Virus record (IMG/VR): IMGVR_UViG_3300020430_000816
Location: 1 to 23,546 of that record
Strand: one strand, 5' to 3'
Length of the DNA stretch: 23,546 nt
Origin: a virus
The notes under the pieces were generated by a model. It ran no database searches, had not been told where the DNA came from, and saw nothing but the letters and a program-made list of their open reading frames with translations. Both the position numbers and the translations under genes were made by a program. Numbering within the stretch: position 1 is the stretch's first letter; each line of letters opens with the position of its first letter. Positions 6,789-14,530 of the stretch are shown one piece after another.

Positions 6789-8497
6789 TTCGCCAACCTA
6801 CTGAACCCTTTTACTTTTTCAAATTTTAGCACATTCATGAACTTGTCACGCATGCCTTCCTTATGGGAGATTACAAACGTATTAGAATCCTTAATGACAA
6901 ATCTAATAATCTTCATAAATTCATCTGTTCCAAACCCATCAAGAGAGGAGTCAAATGTTTCGTCAAAGATGATGAGGTTGCAGTTCAAAGAGTTCTTAAT
7001 TTTAGCAATCTCTCTCCACGTAAACAAGAGAGCAAGATCGATACGCATTTTCTCACCTTCACTGAATGAAGAGTAAGAGAAGTCCTCTTGAATAGGAGAC
7101 TGAATCGATTCATTAAATTCTTCATCAAGACAAAAATTGATAAAAAATTCCATCATCTGCAAATACTTATTAACTTGATTGTTAATAAGTGGCAGATACT
7201 TTCTAATGATTTGTGTTTTTACTCCTCCGTCTTTTAGGAGATCGTACACAAAATTATAATTCGCCAGTTGATCCTTCTTAGATTCTGTCTCTTCGGAAGC
7301 AACTTTGAATTGAGTTTCTAGTTCATCTAGCTTCTCATGTTCAGTATTTCTTTCTGCAAGTCGAGTGGTAACAGTTTGAATTTCCTGTTCAAGATCTCGG
7401 ACTTGTCTTTGATATCCAGAGATCTTAGTATTGATTTGAGAAATCTCATGCGTAAGGTCTGTAACCTCTTTAGAAACTGTAGAGAAGTGACGCTCTCGCT
7501 CTTCTTCTTCTTTAATTGCCTCTTCCAGTTGTATAAAACCAGAACGCAACTCTTTTGCTTTATTTTGAGCGTCTTCAATTCTATTTATTCTGAAGGTCTC
7601 TTCAATAGACTGAGTACAGGTGGGGCAAACCGTATTCTCAGAAAAGAACTTATGTTCTTTAGTAATTACAGATACCTTCTGAGAGATCTTACCTTTTAGA
7701 TTACCTAACTGCCTCAACTTTTTAGTTGCACCAGAATACTTCTCAAGATCTTTTTGTTTTTTAATCAAATCATTCTCAAAATTTAAAGAATCATTTAAAA
7801 GATTATCTTGAGTGTCTGAAAGATTTTTTATCTGTTCTCTTTTTGCATCAATATCTTCTGTAGCAAGTCTACCAACTTCAGCAATGAAGTTCTTCTGCAT
7901 CTTGACTTTTTCTTCAAGATTATCTGACTTGTATTGTAATGTAGTAATATCTGTCTTATTCTCTTTTATCCGATCTCTTACAACAGTATTCATTGATGAG
8001 AAGATCTTGATGTCCAATAAATCTTCAATAACCTCTCTCCTAGATGCTGCAGGTAATTGCATGAAGGGGATGAAGTTACTACTACCCAGAATAACAATCT
8101 GAGTAAACGACTTATAGTTCATCTTAAGAACTACTCTCTCTAACCAACTTTGCTGATCTTTAGCGGCTGCATCAGAGTTAAGTAGTTCACCATCCTTATA
8201 AATTTGAAATACTGCGGGTTTGATTCCACGTACAACTTTCCAAGCAGTATTTCCAATCTTAAATTCAATCTCAACAAGACAGTCTTTCTCGTTAATAGAA
8301 TTGATCAAGAGTGGTTTATTGACACCACGATAAGACTTACCAAACAAAGAGAAGGTCAAAGCATCCAACATCGTGCTCTTACCCGCACCATTGTTTCCGA
8401 CTACAAGAGTAGTGTGTGTTTTATTAAACTCAAGTTCGGTAAACTGGTTGCCAGTGCTAAGAAAGTTCTTATAACGAATCTTTTCAAAACAAATCAT
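6785..8497 (-). CDS. 46: Recombination endonuclease subunit gp46 (Rad50/SbcC-like ATPase)
   Basis: 570 aa (T4 gp46 is 560). This is the SMC-like ATPase of the gp46/gp47 complex that resects DNA ends to start recombination-dependent replication and helps degrade host DNA. Walker A (GNNGAGKS) is at residues 34-41 near the N-terminus. Two long coiled-coil arms follow, separated by a zinc-hook CPTC at 291-294. The C-terminus carries the ABC signature FSEGEKMRIDLALL and Walker B LIIFDETFD. The start overlaps the stop of an 86-aa ORF as TAATG and the end overlaps the epimerase start as ATGA. gp47 lies two genes upstream, as in T4-like cyanophages. Confidence 0.95.
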   Translation of the reverse strand: MICFEKIRYKNFLSTGNQFTELEFNKTHTTLVVGNNGAGKSTMLDALTFSLFGKSYRGVNKPLLINSINEKDCLVEIEFKIGNTAWKVVRGIKPAVFQIYKDGELLNSDAAAKDQQSWLERVVLKMNYKSFTQIVILGSSNFIPFMQLPAASRREVIEDLLDIKIFSSMNTVVRDRIKENKTDITTLQYKSDNLEEKVKMQKNFIAEVGRLATEDIDAKREQIKNLSDTQDNLLNDSLNFENDLIKKQKDLEKYSGATKKLRQLGNLKGKISQKVSVITKEHKFFSENTVCPTCTQSIEETFRINRIEDAQNKAKELRSGFIQLEEAIKEEEERERHFSTVSKEVTDLTHEISQINTKISGYQRQVRDLEQEIQTVTTRLAERNTEHEKLDELETQFKVASEETESKKDQLANYNFVYDLLKDGGVKTQIIRKYLPLINNQVNKYLQMMEFFINFCLDEEFNESIQSPIQEDFSYSSFSEGEKMRIDLALLFTWREIAKIKNSLNCNLIIFDETFDSSLDGFGTDEFMKIIRFVIKDSNTFVISHKEGMRDKFMNVLKFEKVKGFSRLAK

Positions 8498-8757
8498 TAA
8501 TCTTCATCGGGTGGTATTACAAGATCATTTGCAGTGATGATAGTATAATTATACTCATGCAGTTCACAAGTCTGAATCATAAGATCATCATCCACTTCCA
8601 CAACATCCAATTCTGGATATTCCCTATCCTCTAACATCATAGAAAAACGAGTAGCATCATCCTCTTGCTCAAATATGTACAGGATTTGAGTCCCATCACT
8701 ATTAGCAACAGAGTATGCACCTTCTTGATTCTTTCCAGATAGAGTAAGGATAAACAT
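8497..8757 (-). CDS. Conserved-position small acidic protein (86 aa), unknown
   Basis: Begins MFILTLSGKNQEGAYSVANS and ends VIPPDED. It is acidic overall with alternating hydrophobic strands (ILYIFEQEDDATRFSMML; TIITANDLVI), suggesting a small alpha/beta fold; no signal peptide or membrane segment. It sits exactly between gp47 (one base after the gp47 stop) and gp46 (TAATG overlap), so it must be translated with them. I do not recognise the family. The location argues for a helper or neutral passenger of the gp46/47 nuclease. Confidence 0.8.
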   Translation of the reverse strand: MFILTLSGKNQEGAYSVANSDGTQILYIFEQEDDATRFSMMLEDREYPELDVVEVDDDLMIQTCELHEYNYTIITANDLVIPPDED

Positions 8758-8758
8758 A

Positions 8759-9802
8759 TTATATCAATTCACATGCTTGTTTGTAAACCTGGTGTATCAA
8801 ATGTTTGATTTCTGCTTTATTTAGAGACATCTCAGATTCATCAATATACTTACTCAAAATAGAGATTGTATCTTCAGATTCTGGATCATAGTCATCAAAG
8901 TTAGTCTCAACATCAGCAAAGGTTTCAACAATCTTCATTTCGTTGATATTAGATCCAAGAAGTTTATCTACAAACTTCTCATATTTTTTAGGATCACTCT
9001 TCTTCTGTACGATTAATTTTACAATCTTACCTTCATACTGCCTAGTATCAAAGGTTTGATGTGGGGTATCGTTATAGTTAATAACCTCATACATGGTGTA
9101 TGGATTATCAAATGCTTCCAACTCCATTGTAGATGTTTCTAGGATATGGAATCCACGAGGATCTCCAATATCATTTGAGTAAATCTCATATGGATTACCC
9201 AAATAACTTATACGCCCGTCTGTTGATCTAGTGTGATAGTGTCCGCTGTAGACATGGGAGAACGACGCAAATAATTTGCCATCAAGACCCTCTTCCATGA
9301 TGTGTCCACGATAAGCAGCGAATCCTCGTAACTCAAGGTGCCCCATCGCGCACTTGCTATTGCTAGCTTTAATAGCCGCGAAGGTATCATCAGAATTCTC
9401 ATCATTAATCCAAGGAATAAACAATACAGGTAACTTACCCAACTTGACTTCAGTTGGTTCAGAATATACTTTTACGTTTTTATATTCTCTAAGTAAAAGG
9501 TCTACTGCATTCAAATCATTAGTATTTTTGTAGTATGCAGTATGGTTACCGACAATAGTATGAACGGTAATACCCATCTCTTTTAGTCTATCATAGTAAT
9601 TGTCTTTTGCCCACGCAAGAGCAGCAAAGTCAATCCCCTTACGACTATCAAAGGTATCGCCCATATCAACTACAGTTTTAATTTTATGCTCTTCCAACGT
9701 AGGGAAGAAGACATCATTGTAAAACTTTAAGAAGTAATCGTGGAACTGTTTAGAGTTTTTACGGGCACCAAAATGCTGATCAGTAATAATCGCAACTTTC
9801 AT
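8759..9802 (-). CDS. 47: Recombination endonuclease subunit gp47 (Mre11/SbcD-like)
   Basis: 347 aa (T4 gp47 is 339). This is the metal-dependent nuclease of the gp46/gp47 complex. The calcineurin-type phosphoesterase motifs appear in order: DQH at residues 8-10, GDTFD at 48-52, GNHTAYY at 85-91, GHLE at 154-157 and GHYH at 187-190, which give the two-metal site. The rest is a capping and Rad50-contact region. Its ATG at 9802 overlaps the gp55 stop as TAATG, indicating coupling to the sigma factor upstream. Confidence 0.95.
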   Translation of the reverse strand: MKVAIITDQHFGARKNSKQFHDYFLKFYNDVFFPTLEEHKIKTVVDMGDTFDSRKGIDFAALAWAKDNYYDRLKEMGITVHTIVGNHTAYYKNTNDLNAVDLLLREYKNVKVYSEPTEVKLGKLPVLFIPWINDENSDDTFAAIKASNSKCAMGHLELRGFAAYRGHIMEEGLDGKLFASFSHVYSGHYHTRSTDGRISYLGNPYEIYSNDIGDPRGFHILETSTMELEAFDNPYTMYEVINYNDTPHQTFDTRQYEGKIVKLIVQKKSDPKKYEKFVDKLLGSNINEMKIVETFADVETNFDDYDPESEDTISILSKYIDESEMSLNKAEIKHLIHQVYKQACELI

Positions 9803-10296
9803 TAATATCTAGATTTGGAGTGAATACTATCCTTAATTTGATTATAATCGGAATAATTTGCTCCGTCAATTGTATTATCATCATAAAAGACTTCATCATA
9901 TCCAGTCTTTTCTAGAATCTTATTCTTAATCTCAAGTTGTTTCTTTTCCTTCTGAATACGACGTAGAAACGCGTAGTGAATGATTTGAGTAAAGTAAGCA
10001 AAGGGATTCTGAGACTTCGCAGGATCAAAATTATGGATGTACTGAACACAGTTCTCAATACCATCCGAAATCATATCATCTTTAAAAATATAATTTACAA
10101 AGTTTGGTTTGAAGGATAAGTGTGTTGCAATCTTTAAGAAGCACTCTCCTAAGTAATTTGTAATCTGTGGTTTAGGATCTCCTCTACTTGCTGCTAACTC
10201 CACTGATTCTCTATATGCAATCAATGCTGCTAAGAATTCTTTGTTGTTGACATAGTGTACTGATCTCTTGCGTTTAGTCATAGGTCCAATTGCCAT
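9802..10296 (-). CDS. 55: Late-transcription sigma factor gp55
   Basis: 164 aa; T4 gp55 is 185 aa. In T4 this highly reduced sigma protein directs RNA polymerase to TATAAATA late promoters, helped by gp33 and the gp45 clamp. Visible support is the region-2-like stretch DDMISDGIENCVQYIHNFDPAKSQNPFAYFTQIIHYAFLRRIQKEKKQ (about residues 73-119), which carries the aromatic and basic -10 recognition helix pattern, and the position between the UvsW region and gp47. The start at 10296 lacks a Shine-Dalgarno; an in-frame ATG at 10281 is possible. A host-type promoter precedes it, as expected for a gene needed before late transcription. Confidence 0.92.
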   Translation of the reverse strand: MAIGPMTKRKRSVHYVNNKEFLAALIAYRESVELAASRGDPKPQITNYLGECFLKIATHLSFKPNFVNYIFKDDMISDGIENCVQYIHNFDPAKSQNPFAYFTQIIHYAFLRRIQKEKKQLEIKNKILEKTGYDEVFYDDNTIDGANYSDYNQIKDSIHSKSRY

Positions 10297-10328
10297 AATA
10301 GTATATCTATGTTCACAGTGATATAGTT

Positions 10329-10357
10329 ATTATATCAGTATGAACGTTTGAGCACAA
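10329..10357 (-). promoter_or_regulatory. 55: Host-type promoter for gp55, TTGTGC-N17-TATAAT
   Basis: Minus-strand TTGTGC (10357-10352) is followed by 17 nt and a perfect TATAAT (10334-10329). The predicted start is near 10322, giving a leader of about 26 nt before the gp55 ATG at 10296. The -35 is weak (3 of 6) but the -10 is perfect and the spacing ideal. Confidence 0.5.
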
Positions 10358-10360
10358 GGC

Positions 10361-10389
10361 TTGACAAGACCCCTGAATCTGTGTACAAT
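10361..10389 (+). promoter_or_regulatory. Near-consensus sigma-70 promoter on the opposite strand, TTGACA-N17-TACAAT
   Basis: Plus-strand TTGACA (10361-10366) is a perfect -35, followed by exactly 17 nt and TACAAT (10384-10389). It points away from gp55 and, from about 10396, would transcribe antisense through the Sm-like gene and uvsW. No plus-strand gene lies downstream. It is back-to-back with the gp55 promoter inside the same 120-bp gap. A non-coding or antisense RNA is the simplest reading. Confidence 0.55.
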
Positions 10390-10416
10390 AACCTTTGTGG
10401 AGGTTCAGAAACAATA

Positions 10417-10824
10417 TTAGCTTTCTTTAAAGAGTCTTTCCAGGATCTCTTTAGCATCTACTACGTTACCAACCCTACCCATCTTTCTATCGATTCTTTG
10501 TCTGTATCCAGTGGGATCCTCAGAATCCGAGAAGTCTTTTGACTCTCTAATCCAAGATTGGTACATAATAATCATATCGATGTCCTTAGACTCACTCATA
10601 GTGATGACATCAGACATATCAATAATAAACATATCATCACGAGAGGTCTTTAACCAAGGTTCCATCTTATATCCAGATATACCTCTCTTAGTCTTAACTT
10701 CAGAGAAGGTGATTGGATTTGAGACAAGTAAGAATGTACTTTGCTCTTCTGTACAAGGTGAGACCTTTGAGAATATCTCTTCTCCTGTTTTTAATTTTAT
10801 TGTTGCGTAAAAATCATCTTCCAT
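10417..10824 (-). CDS. Small protein with possible Sm/Lsm-like N-terminus (135 aa)
   Basis: The protein begins MEDDFYATIKLKTGEEIFSKVS. A short strand, then KLKTGEEI and further strands (TFLLVSNPITF; MFIIDMSDVITMSE), resemble the bent beta-sheet of Sm-like RNA-binding proteins. The C-terminal third is polar and charged. It lies 2 nt after the UvsW stop with AAGGA upstream of its ATG, so it belongs to the uvsY-uvsW transcript. By eye the Sm-like call is only suggestive, and no catalytic motif is visible. A 120-bp promoter-containing gap separates it from gp55. Confidence 0.7.
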   Translation of the reverse strand: MEDDFYATIKLKTGEEIFSKVSPCTEEQSTFLLVSNPITFSEVKTKRGISGYKMEPWLKTSRDDMFIIDMSDVITMSESKDIDMIIMYQSWIRESKDFSDSEDPTGYRQRIDRKMGRVGNVVDAKEILERLFKES

Positions 10825-10826
10825 AT

Positions 10827-12299
10827 CTATTCCTTTAGATTGACGTTTATGATGTCATAATTAAATTTCTCTTCATTGTAAACTTTAATTCTTTCAATCA
10901 GGTGATTCAACGTATAGTTTCTTCTTGACTTATGTGTACAATCATCAGAAATATCATAAAGCATTGCTTTAGTCTTGTTCTTGCCCTTTCTCAAGACTCT
11001 TCCGATAGATTGTAAATTACGAATTCTAGATTTACTAGGTGAAGCAAAAACCACGTTGTGTAGGTTTCTTATATTTATTCCTGTAGAGAATACGCCATAT
11101 GAAGCAACGATGATTGCATTCTCTTCTCTTTCAGTAATCTCTCTAACAAGTTCTCTTTCTTCAGTGTCTACACCACCATGAACAAAGAAGATCTTTCTAT
11201 CTCCTTTTTTAGCAGCATTGATCATCTCATATAAAGGTTTGCCATGATTCTCTACCCTTGAGAATAGAATCAAGGTATTGCCTTTAAGATCTAATGATAA
11301 GTTTTTAATAAAGTTATTTCTTCTATCATTAGATATGATGAATTGAACTTCATCTTCATAGGTTGCAAATATCTGAGGATTGTGTTTTAATACTAAGCAG
11401 GTAATATCAAGTTTAGATAGATGACCCTGTGCCATCAATTCTGCAGTTCTAATAATTTTGTAAGATGGGCCAAACAATCCTTCCAAAACCCACTTGTGAG
11501 TTTGAGTTCCATCAAGGGTTCCAGTGAATCCAAACCTGTACTTGGCATGATGGAGTTTTGTCATTATAGATATTAAAGACTTACTTTTAAAAAGGTGTGC
11601 CTCATCCCCAATCACAACCTCATAGTCCTCAAAAAATGATCTATCTAGCTTGTAAATTGATTGCCACGTAGTAATGGTCACTGGAGCATCTGTAAACTTC
11701 TCTCGACCAGAATATATCTTGTGGCAATATGACTGAGCATCCCAACCATAATCCTCAAAGTCCTTATACATCTGCTCTACAAGCGATGTCGTTGGAACAA
11801 CTAAGAGAATTTTTTTCCCTTTATCTGAGTAATACCGAACTACTGAATAAATCATCAATGATTTACCTGAGGCAGTCGGTGATATCAGCAATTTTCTATT
11901 ATGTCTTAAAGAATCGTATACTCCCTCAATTTGATAGTCTCTGGGACGAATTGAAGTAATTGAGTTCATATAATCTTTAACACCTTCTCTCGATATGCCA
12001 TCGTTTACCTCAAATGGCATACCGTAGAATTTGTTTTCTTCAAATTTATACGAATACTTATAATTATCGCAAAAAGATATAAGTTTATCTAATAGCCCAA
12101 TATATAATTGCTTCGTTCTCATGTCAAATAAATGGATCTCACCATTCCAATTCCTACCCCTATATTGGGGCATGAACTTAGCATTAGGAACTTCAAATTT
12201 AAAATGATCTCTTAACTCATATTCAATATGAGGTTCACACGTAATCTTCAAATATACTTCGTTAGACTTTTGAATGATAAGATCATGAGTATTAGCCAT
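10827..12299 (-). CDS. uvsW: UvsW helicase (recombination and repair, SF2)
   Basis: 490 aa from the ATG at 12299. In T4, UvsW is a RecG-like superfamily 2 helicase that unwinds R-loops and branched intermediates and drives the switch from origin- to recombination-dependent replication. An N-terminal DNA-binding region (about residues 1-100) is followed by motif I SPTASGKS at 140-147, motif II DEAH at 232-235, motif III-like FTGT at 258-261, and late motifs including SIGRVLRKG. A longer reading from 12332 adds 11 residues (MLLTSSNSRQD) but would overlap UvsY by 41 nt; from 12299 the overlap is 8 nt. The position after uvsY and before gp55 fits T4-like cyanophages. Confidence 0.94.
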   Translation of the reverse strand: MANTHDLIIQKSNEVYLKITCEPHIEYELRDHFKFEVPNAKFMPQYRGRNWNGEIHLFDMRTKQLYIGLLDKLISFCDNYKYSYKFEENKFYGMPFEVNDGISREGVKDYMNSITSIRPRDYQIEGVYDSLRHNRKLLISPTASGKSLMIYSVVRYYSDKGKKILLVVPTTSLVEQMYKDFEDYGWDAQSYCHKIYSGREKFTDAPVTITTWQSIYKLDRSFFEDYEVVIGDEAHLFKSKSLISIMTKLHHAKYRFGFTGTLDGTQTHKWVLEGLFGPSYKIIRTAELMAQGHLSKLDITCLVLKHNPQIFATYEDEVQFIISNDRRNNFIKNLSLDLKGNTLILFSRVENHGKPLYEMINAAKKGDRKIFFVHGGVDTEERELVREITEREENAIIVASYGVFSTGINIRNLHNVVFASPSKSRIRNLQSIGRVLRKGKNKTKAMLYDISDDCTHKSRRNYTLNHLIERIKVYNEEKFNYDIINVNLKE

Positions 12300-12726
12300 A
12301 TCCTGCCTGGAATTTGAGGAAGTCAATAGCATTCTTTATCTGGTAAGTTCGGTTCTGAATTACCTTCAGAATGCTCTCCAAATAATTCAAAGTGACATCG
12401 TAATAATCAACCTTCAAACTTATCTGGGATAATTTGTCATCAGCGTCAAGGTATTTTTGTAGAGTGTCTTTATCTCTAATTTTTTTCGGGAACGGTGATT
12501 CCACATATACTTCAGGATCTGCCTTTCCTGTAAAGTATTCGTATCTTTCGTGCCTGACGTTTTTGCGGGTTTGTTCCGCTTTTTTCTTAAGGAGAATTAC
12601 AGTATTGTAAATCTCAAAATATTTAGCATGTAACGCAGGGACCTTAATTGACTCATCATGTAGGTTATCCATATTGATGTTGGAATCTTTTTCCCACATC
12701 TTCTGAATAGATTCAAGATCGATCAT
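12292..12726 (-). CDS. uvsY: UvsY recombination mediator
   Basis: 144 aa, close to T4 UvsY (137 aa). UvsY loads the UvsX recombinase onto gp32-coated single-stranded DNA and forms a heptamer. The helical, charged sequence aligns with the T4 protein by pattern: an N-terminal LESIQKMWEKDSNI, a central basic helix KKKAEQTRKNVRHERYEYFTGKAD (T4 has a comparable KKVALKARLDYYSGRGD block), and a C-terminal helix ending AIDFLKFQAG (T4 ends HIQDMRAFEAG). Its ATG at 12726 overlaps the gp3 stop as ATGA and its end overlaps the UvsW start by 8 nt. Confidence 0.85.
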   Translation of the reverse strand: MIDLESIQKMWEKDSNINMDNLHDESIKVPALHAKYFEIYNTVILLKKKAEQTRKNVRHERYEYFTGKADPEVYVESPFPKKIRDKDTLQKYLDADDKLSQISLKVDYYDVTLNYLESILKVIQNRTYQIKNAIDFLKFQAGYG

Positions 12727-13295
12727 ACTGGGTGTCCTTCTGGATCTGTTATATTGTAGATAGTATACTTGAAATCTACCTCTGCCGTAAAGTACTCAGT
12801 GTCTGTGTTAGTAGCATCAAACGATAAATCTGACAAGTTATATGGGAACATGTCAGAGAACTCCACATTAAATACTGTTCTTTGATTACTATTCAAGACA
12901 GCAAGAGTACCATCTGAGTAGATGTTCATTCCTTTACCATCATGTCTAATTTGGGATGGGTCGTCTTTCTGCAGATCAAATATTTCTTTTTGGGATTCTG
13001 GGAATCCGAGTCCTCTCATCCACTTGTGAATCTGCATATAATTTTCTAAGTTCTCATCAACAATAAAACTTAGAGTAAAATCAGCATACTGAAGTTTATC
13101 TCCAGGAAGATCGATATTCTTCAGATATGTTGGTTGCTCAGCAACACCTAATGTAATTCCAGGAATGTTTGCTTTGTTAGAAAAGAATGAGACCTTCCGT
13201 GCTCTACTCAATGTGAATCGGAATCCAATTGAGGATAAGAAGTTCCTATTCGATATCTGATTGCTGTAGGCGTTTCCTACGTTTCCTAATACCAT
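12723..13295 (-). CDS. 3: Tail completion and sheath stabiliser protein gp3
   Basis: 190 aa (T4 gp3 is 176). In T4, gp3 caps the end of the tail tube and is needed for stable sheath and head joining. The sequence has the tube-fold-like pattern common to this gene in cyanophages: FRFTLSRARKVSFFSNKANI, then ITLGVAEQPTYLKNIDLPGDKL, then MQIHKWMRGLGFPES. The assignment rests on that pattern and on the characteristic position between gp23 and uvsY/uvsW; a tail-tube-related protein of another name cannot be fully excluded. AGGAG lies about 9 nt before the ATG. The gene begins 2 nt after the SGNH hydrolase stop. Confidence 0.78.
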   Translation of the reverse strand: MVLGNVGNAYSNQISNRNFLSSIGFRFTLSRARKVSFFSNKANIPGITLGVAEQPTYLKNIDLPGDKLQYADFTLSFIVDENLENYMQIHKWMRGLGFPESQKEIFDLQKDDPSQIRHDGKGMNIYSDGTLAVLNSNQRTVFNVEFSDMFPYNLSDLSFDATNTDTEYFTAEVDFKYTIYNITDPEGHPV

Positions 13296-13297
13296 GA

Positions 13298-14095
13298 TTA
13301 CATATGCTCCTGCATTTTTTTAATTAAGTGGTCAGCAATCTGCTTATATCCATCAGCTTTTGGATGGAATGAATATGGATTTAACATGTTATGGTCAACG
13401 GCATAAGCAAAATCATCGACACACCATGATGGCACTAATGATTTTTTTAATACTCTATCATTCTCTACAATCACTGCTAACATATCTCTTCTTATTCTTT
13501 TTTGATGATCAAAAAAGTTTGAAAGTTTTACGTTGTAATTAAATGAACAAAACGAGTCATACCAAAAATTTTTAACTCCCAACATTTTAAAATATTGGTT
13601 CCAGTGAAAAAACTCAAGCTCTAGTTCCTTTACTCTAGCTATCTCATTGTATGAGTATTTATTCAAAACTCCAGCAATCTGATCGATTGCAGTTCCTTCA
13701 TCCTGATCAGGAATAATTGGATCATCATTTACAGTATTTAAAAATATATGTCTGTAAGCGTTTTCTTCGTTTACCCACAAGTCATACCTATTGACAGAGG
13801 TTGTCCCCCATAACACATATACTTGTACACCCGATTTGAGTATGTTTTTGAATTTAGTAGATGAAAAAAATTGTTTTGCTAATCTAAATTGCTTATCATT
13901 ACTACTACCACCACAACCAAGATTTATATTGTCAAAATCAAAATGTTCAGAAACATGTCTTCTCCAACCATTCTTCCAACATATCTCTGGGTCTAGATAA
14001 ATTCTCTCATATTCTTCTTCGGTCATACCATCTTCATATGCAGAACCTTGACCAAAAGTCCAACTATCACCAAAAGTTATCAATATATCTTTCAT
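13298..14095 (-). CDS. SGNH/GDSL-type hydrolase (probable esterase), accessory
   Basis: 265 aa. The protein begins MKDILITFGDSWTFGQGS; the block I motif FGDSW puts the nucleophile at S11. Block II appears as NLGCGGSSN (about residues 58-66), a block III-like VLWGTTS follows, and the block V histidine is H244 in SFHPKADGYKQIADHL. The usual Asp three residues before that His is a Tyr here (Y241), so the catalytic triad may be a Ser-His pair or use another acid. Family members remove acyl or acetyl groups from lipids and polysaccharides. No signal peptide is visible. It has its own CTAAATA late box 21 nt upstream and is an accessory gene between capsid and tail genes, so a virion or cell-surface polysaccharide role is plausible. 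Confidence 0.8.
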   Translation of the reverse strand: MKDILITFGDSWTFGQGSAYEDGMTEEEYERIYLDPEICWKNGWRRHVSEHFDFDNINLGCGGSSNDKQFRLAKQFFSSTKFKNILKSGVQVYVLWGTTSVNRYDLWVNEENAYRHIFLNTVNDDPIIPDQDEGTAIDQIAGVLNKYSYNEIARVKELELEFFHWNQYFKMLGVKNFWYDSFCSFNYNVKLSNFFDHQKRIRRDMLAVIVENDRVLKKSLVPSWCVDDFAYAVDHNMLNPYSFHPKADGYKQIADHLIKKMQEHM

Positions 14096-14116
14096 GAGTA
14101 TGTAGATGATGTATTT

Positions 14117-14123
14117 TATTTAG
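14117..14123 (-). promoter_or_regulatory. Late promoter box CTAAATA for the SGNH gene and gp3-uvsY-uvsW
   Basis: Minus-strand CTAAATA (14123-14117) resembles the T4 late box TATAAATA. It lies directly after the U-tract of a terminator and 21 nt before the ATG at 14095, the spacing expected for a -10-like late element. The same heptamer recurs before gp21 and before the 53-aa gene. Confidence 0.55.
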
Positions 14124-14127
14124 AGAC

Positions 14128-14150
14128 AAAAAAAAGACCCTAACGGGTCT
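14128..14150 (-). terminator. Intrinsic terminator after the 57-aa ORF
   Basis: Minus-strand AGACCC (14150-14145), loop GTTA, GGGTCT (14140-14135), then a run of T to 14128. It starts 7 nt past the stop of the 57-aa ORF and closes transcription before the SGNH late promoter. Confidence 0.85.
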
Positions 14151-14157
14151 CGTGGGT

Positions 14158-14331
14158 TTAATCTAGGATATGCCTACAGATTTTTTTGCATTGAGATTGG
14201 GATAAGGCATCACATTCAATTAAACACTCGTAGTAATCATTTAGTCTTTGCTGCTCCAAAGCAAGTTCATCGATTGTATTCTCAAAATGTCTCCACTCAT
14301 CTAACTGTGAGCGTGATAATAGATTGTGCAT
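14158..14331 (-). CDS. Small helical protein (57 aa), unknown, flanked by two terminators
   Basis: This short frame begins MHNLLSRSQLDEWRHFENT, contains DELALEQQRLNDYYECLIEC and ends CRHILD. It looks fully alpha-helical, with four cysteines in the C-terminal half (about residues 36, 40, 48 and 52). A clear Shine-Dalgarno GGAGAG lies 5 nt before the ATG. It sits alone between the gp23 terminator and a second terminator, so it must have its own promoter or rely on read-through. A TATAAT at 14417-14412 lies 80 nt upstream but has no good -35. I do not recognise the family. The strong ribosome-binding site and tidy boundaries make it a credible gene. Confidence 0.7.
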   Translation of the reverse strand: MHNLLSRSQLDEWRHFENTIDELALEQQRLNDYYECLIECDALSQSQCKKICRHILD

Positions 14332-14411
14332 GGTCACTCTCCATTATAGAACAAAAAACATAACAAAAATATGGTTAAATGTTTTAGTGCATTGTTTTAT
14401 TCCCATTCTGT

Positions 14412-14417
14412 ATTATA
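14412..14417 (-). promoter_or_regulatory. Possible -10 box upstream of the 57-aa ORF
   Basis: A perfect minus-strand TATAAT occurs in the AT-rich 150-bp gap between the 57-aa ORF and the gp23 terminator. No acceptable -35 lies 15-18 nt upstream, so this is only a candidate. Nothing else was found in the gap. Confidence 0.25.
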
Positions 14418-14479
14418 TAGCACAGTTTGTGTTAATTCACTAACATTTATTGCTTTTTTACATAAGTATAAACAAATAC

Positions 14480-14505
14480 AAAAAAAGAGACCCTTTCGGG
14501 TCTCT
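14480..14505 (-). terminator. Strong intrinsic terminator after gp23
   Basis: On the minus strand AGAGACCC (14505-14498) pairs with GGGTCTCT (14493-14486) around a GAAA tetraloop and is followed by a run of T to 14480. It starts 26 nt past the gp23 stop. The 8-bp stem and GNRA loop make it the best terminator in the window. Confidence 0.92.
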
Positions 14506-14530
14506 GGTAACAGATTGTGTATCCAATGGA

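Noticed and set aside
8818-8824. CTAAATA box (within TTTATTTAGAGAC on the plus strand) like the one before the SGNH gene
   Set aside because: It lies inside gp47 coding sequence, where it encodes Leu-Asn-Lys, and is 61 nt from the next start; chance is the simpler explanation, although a 13-bp match to 14115-14127 is curious.
10425-10460. AAAGAG/CTCTTT inverted repeat as a terminator for the plus-strand promoter at 10361
   Set aside because: The stem is AT-rich with a long loop and no T-run follows; not a credible intrinsic terminator.
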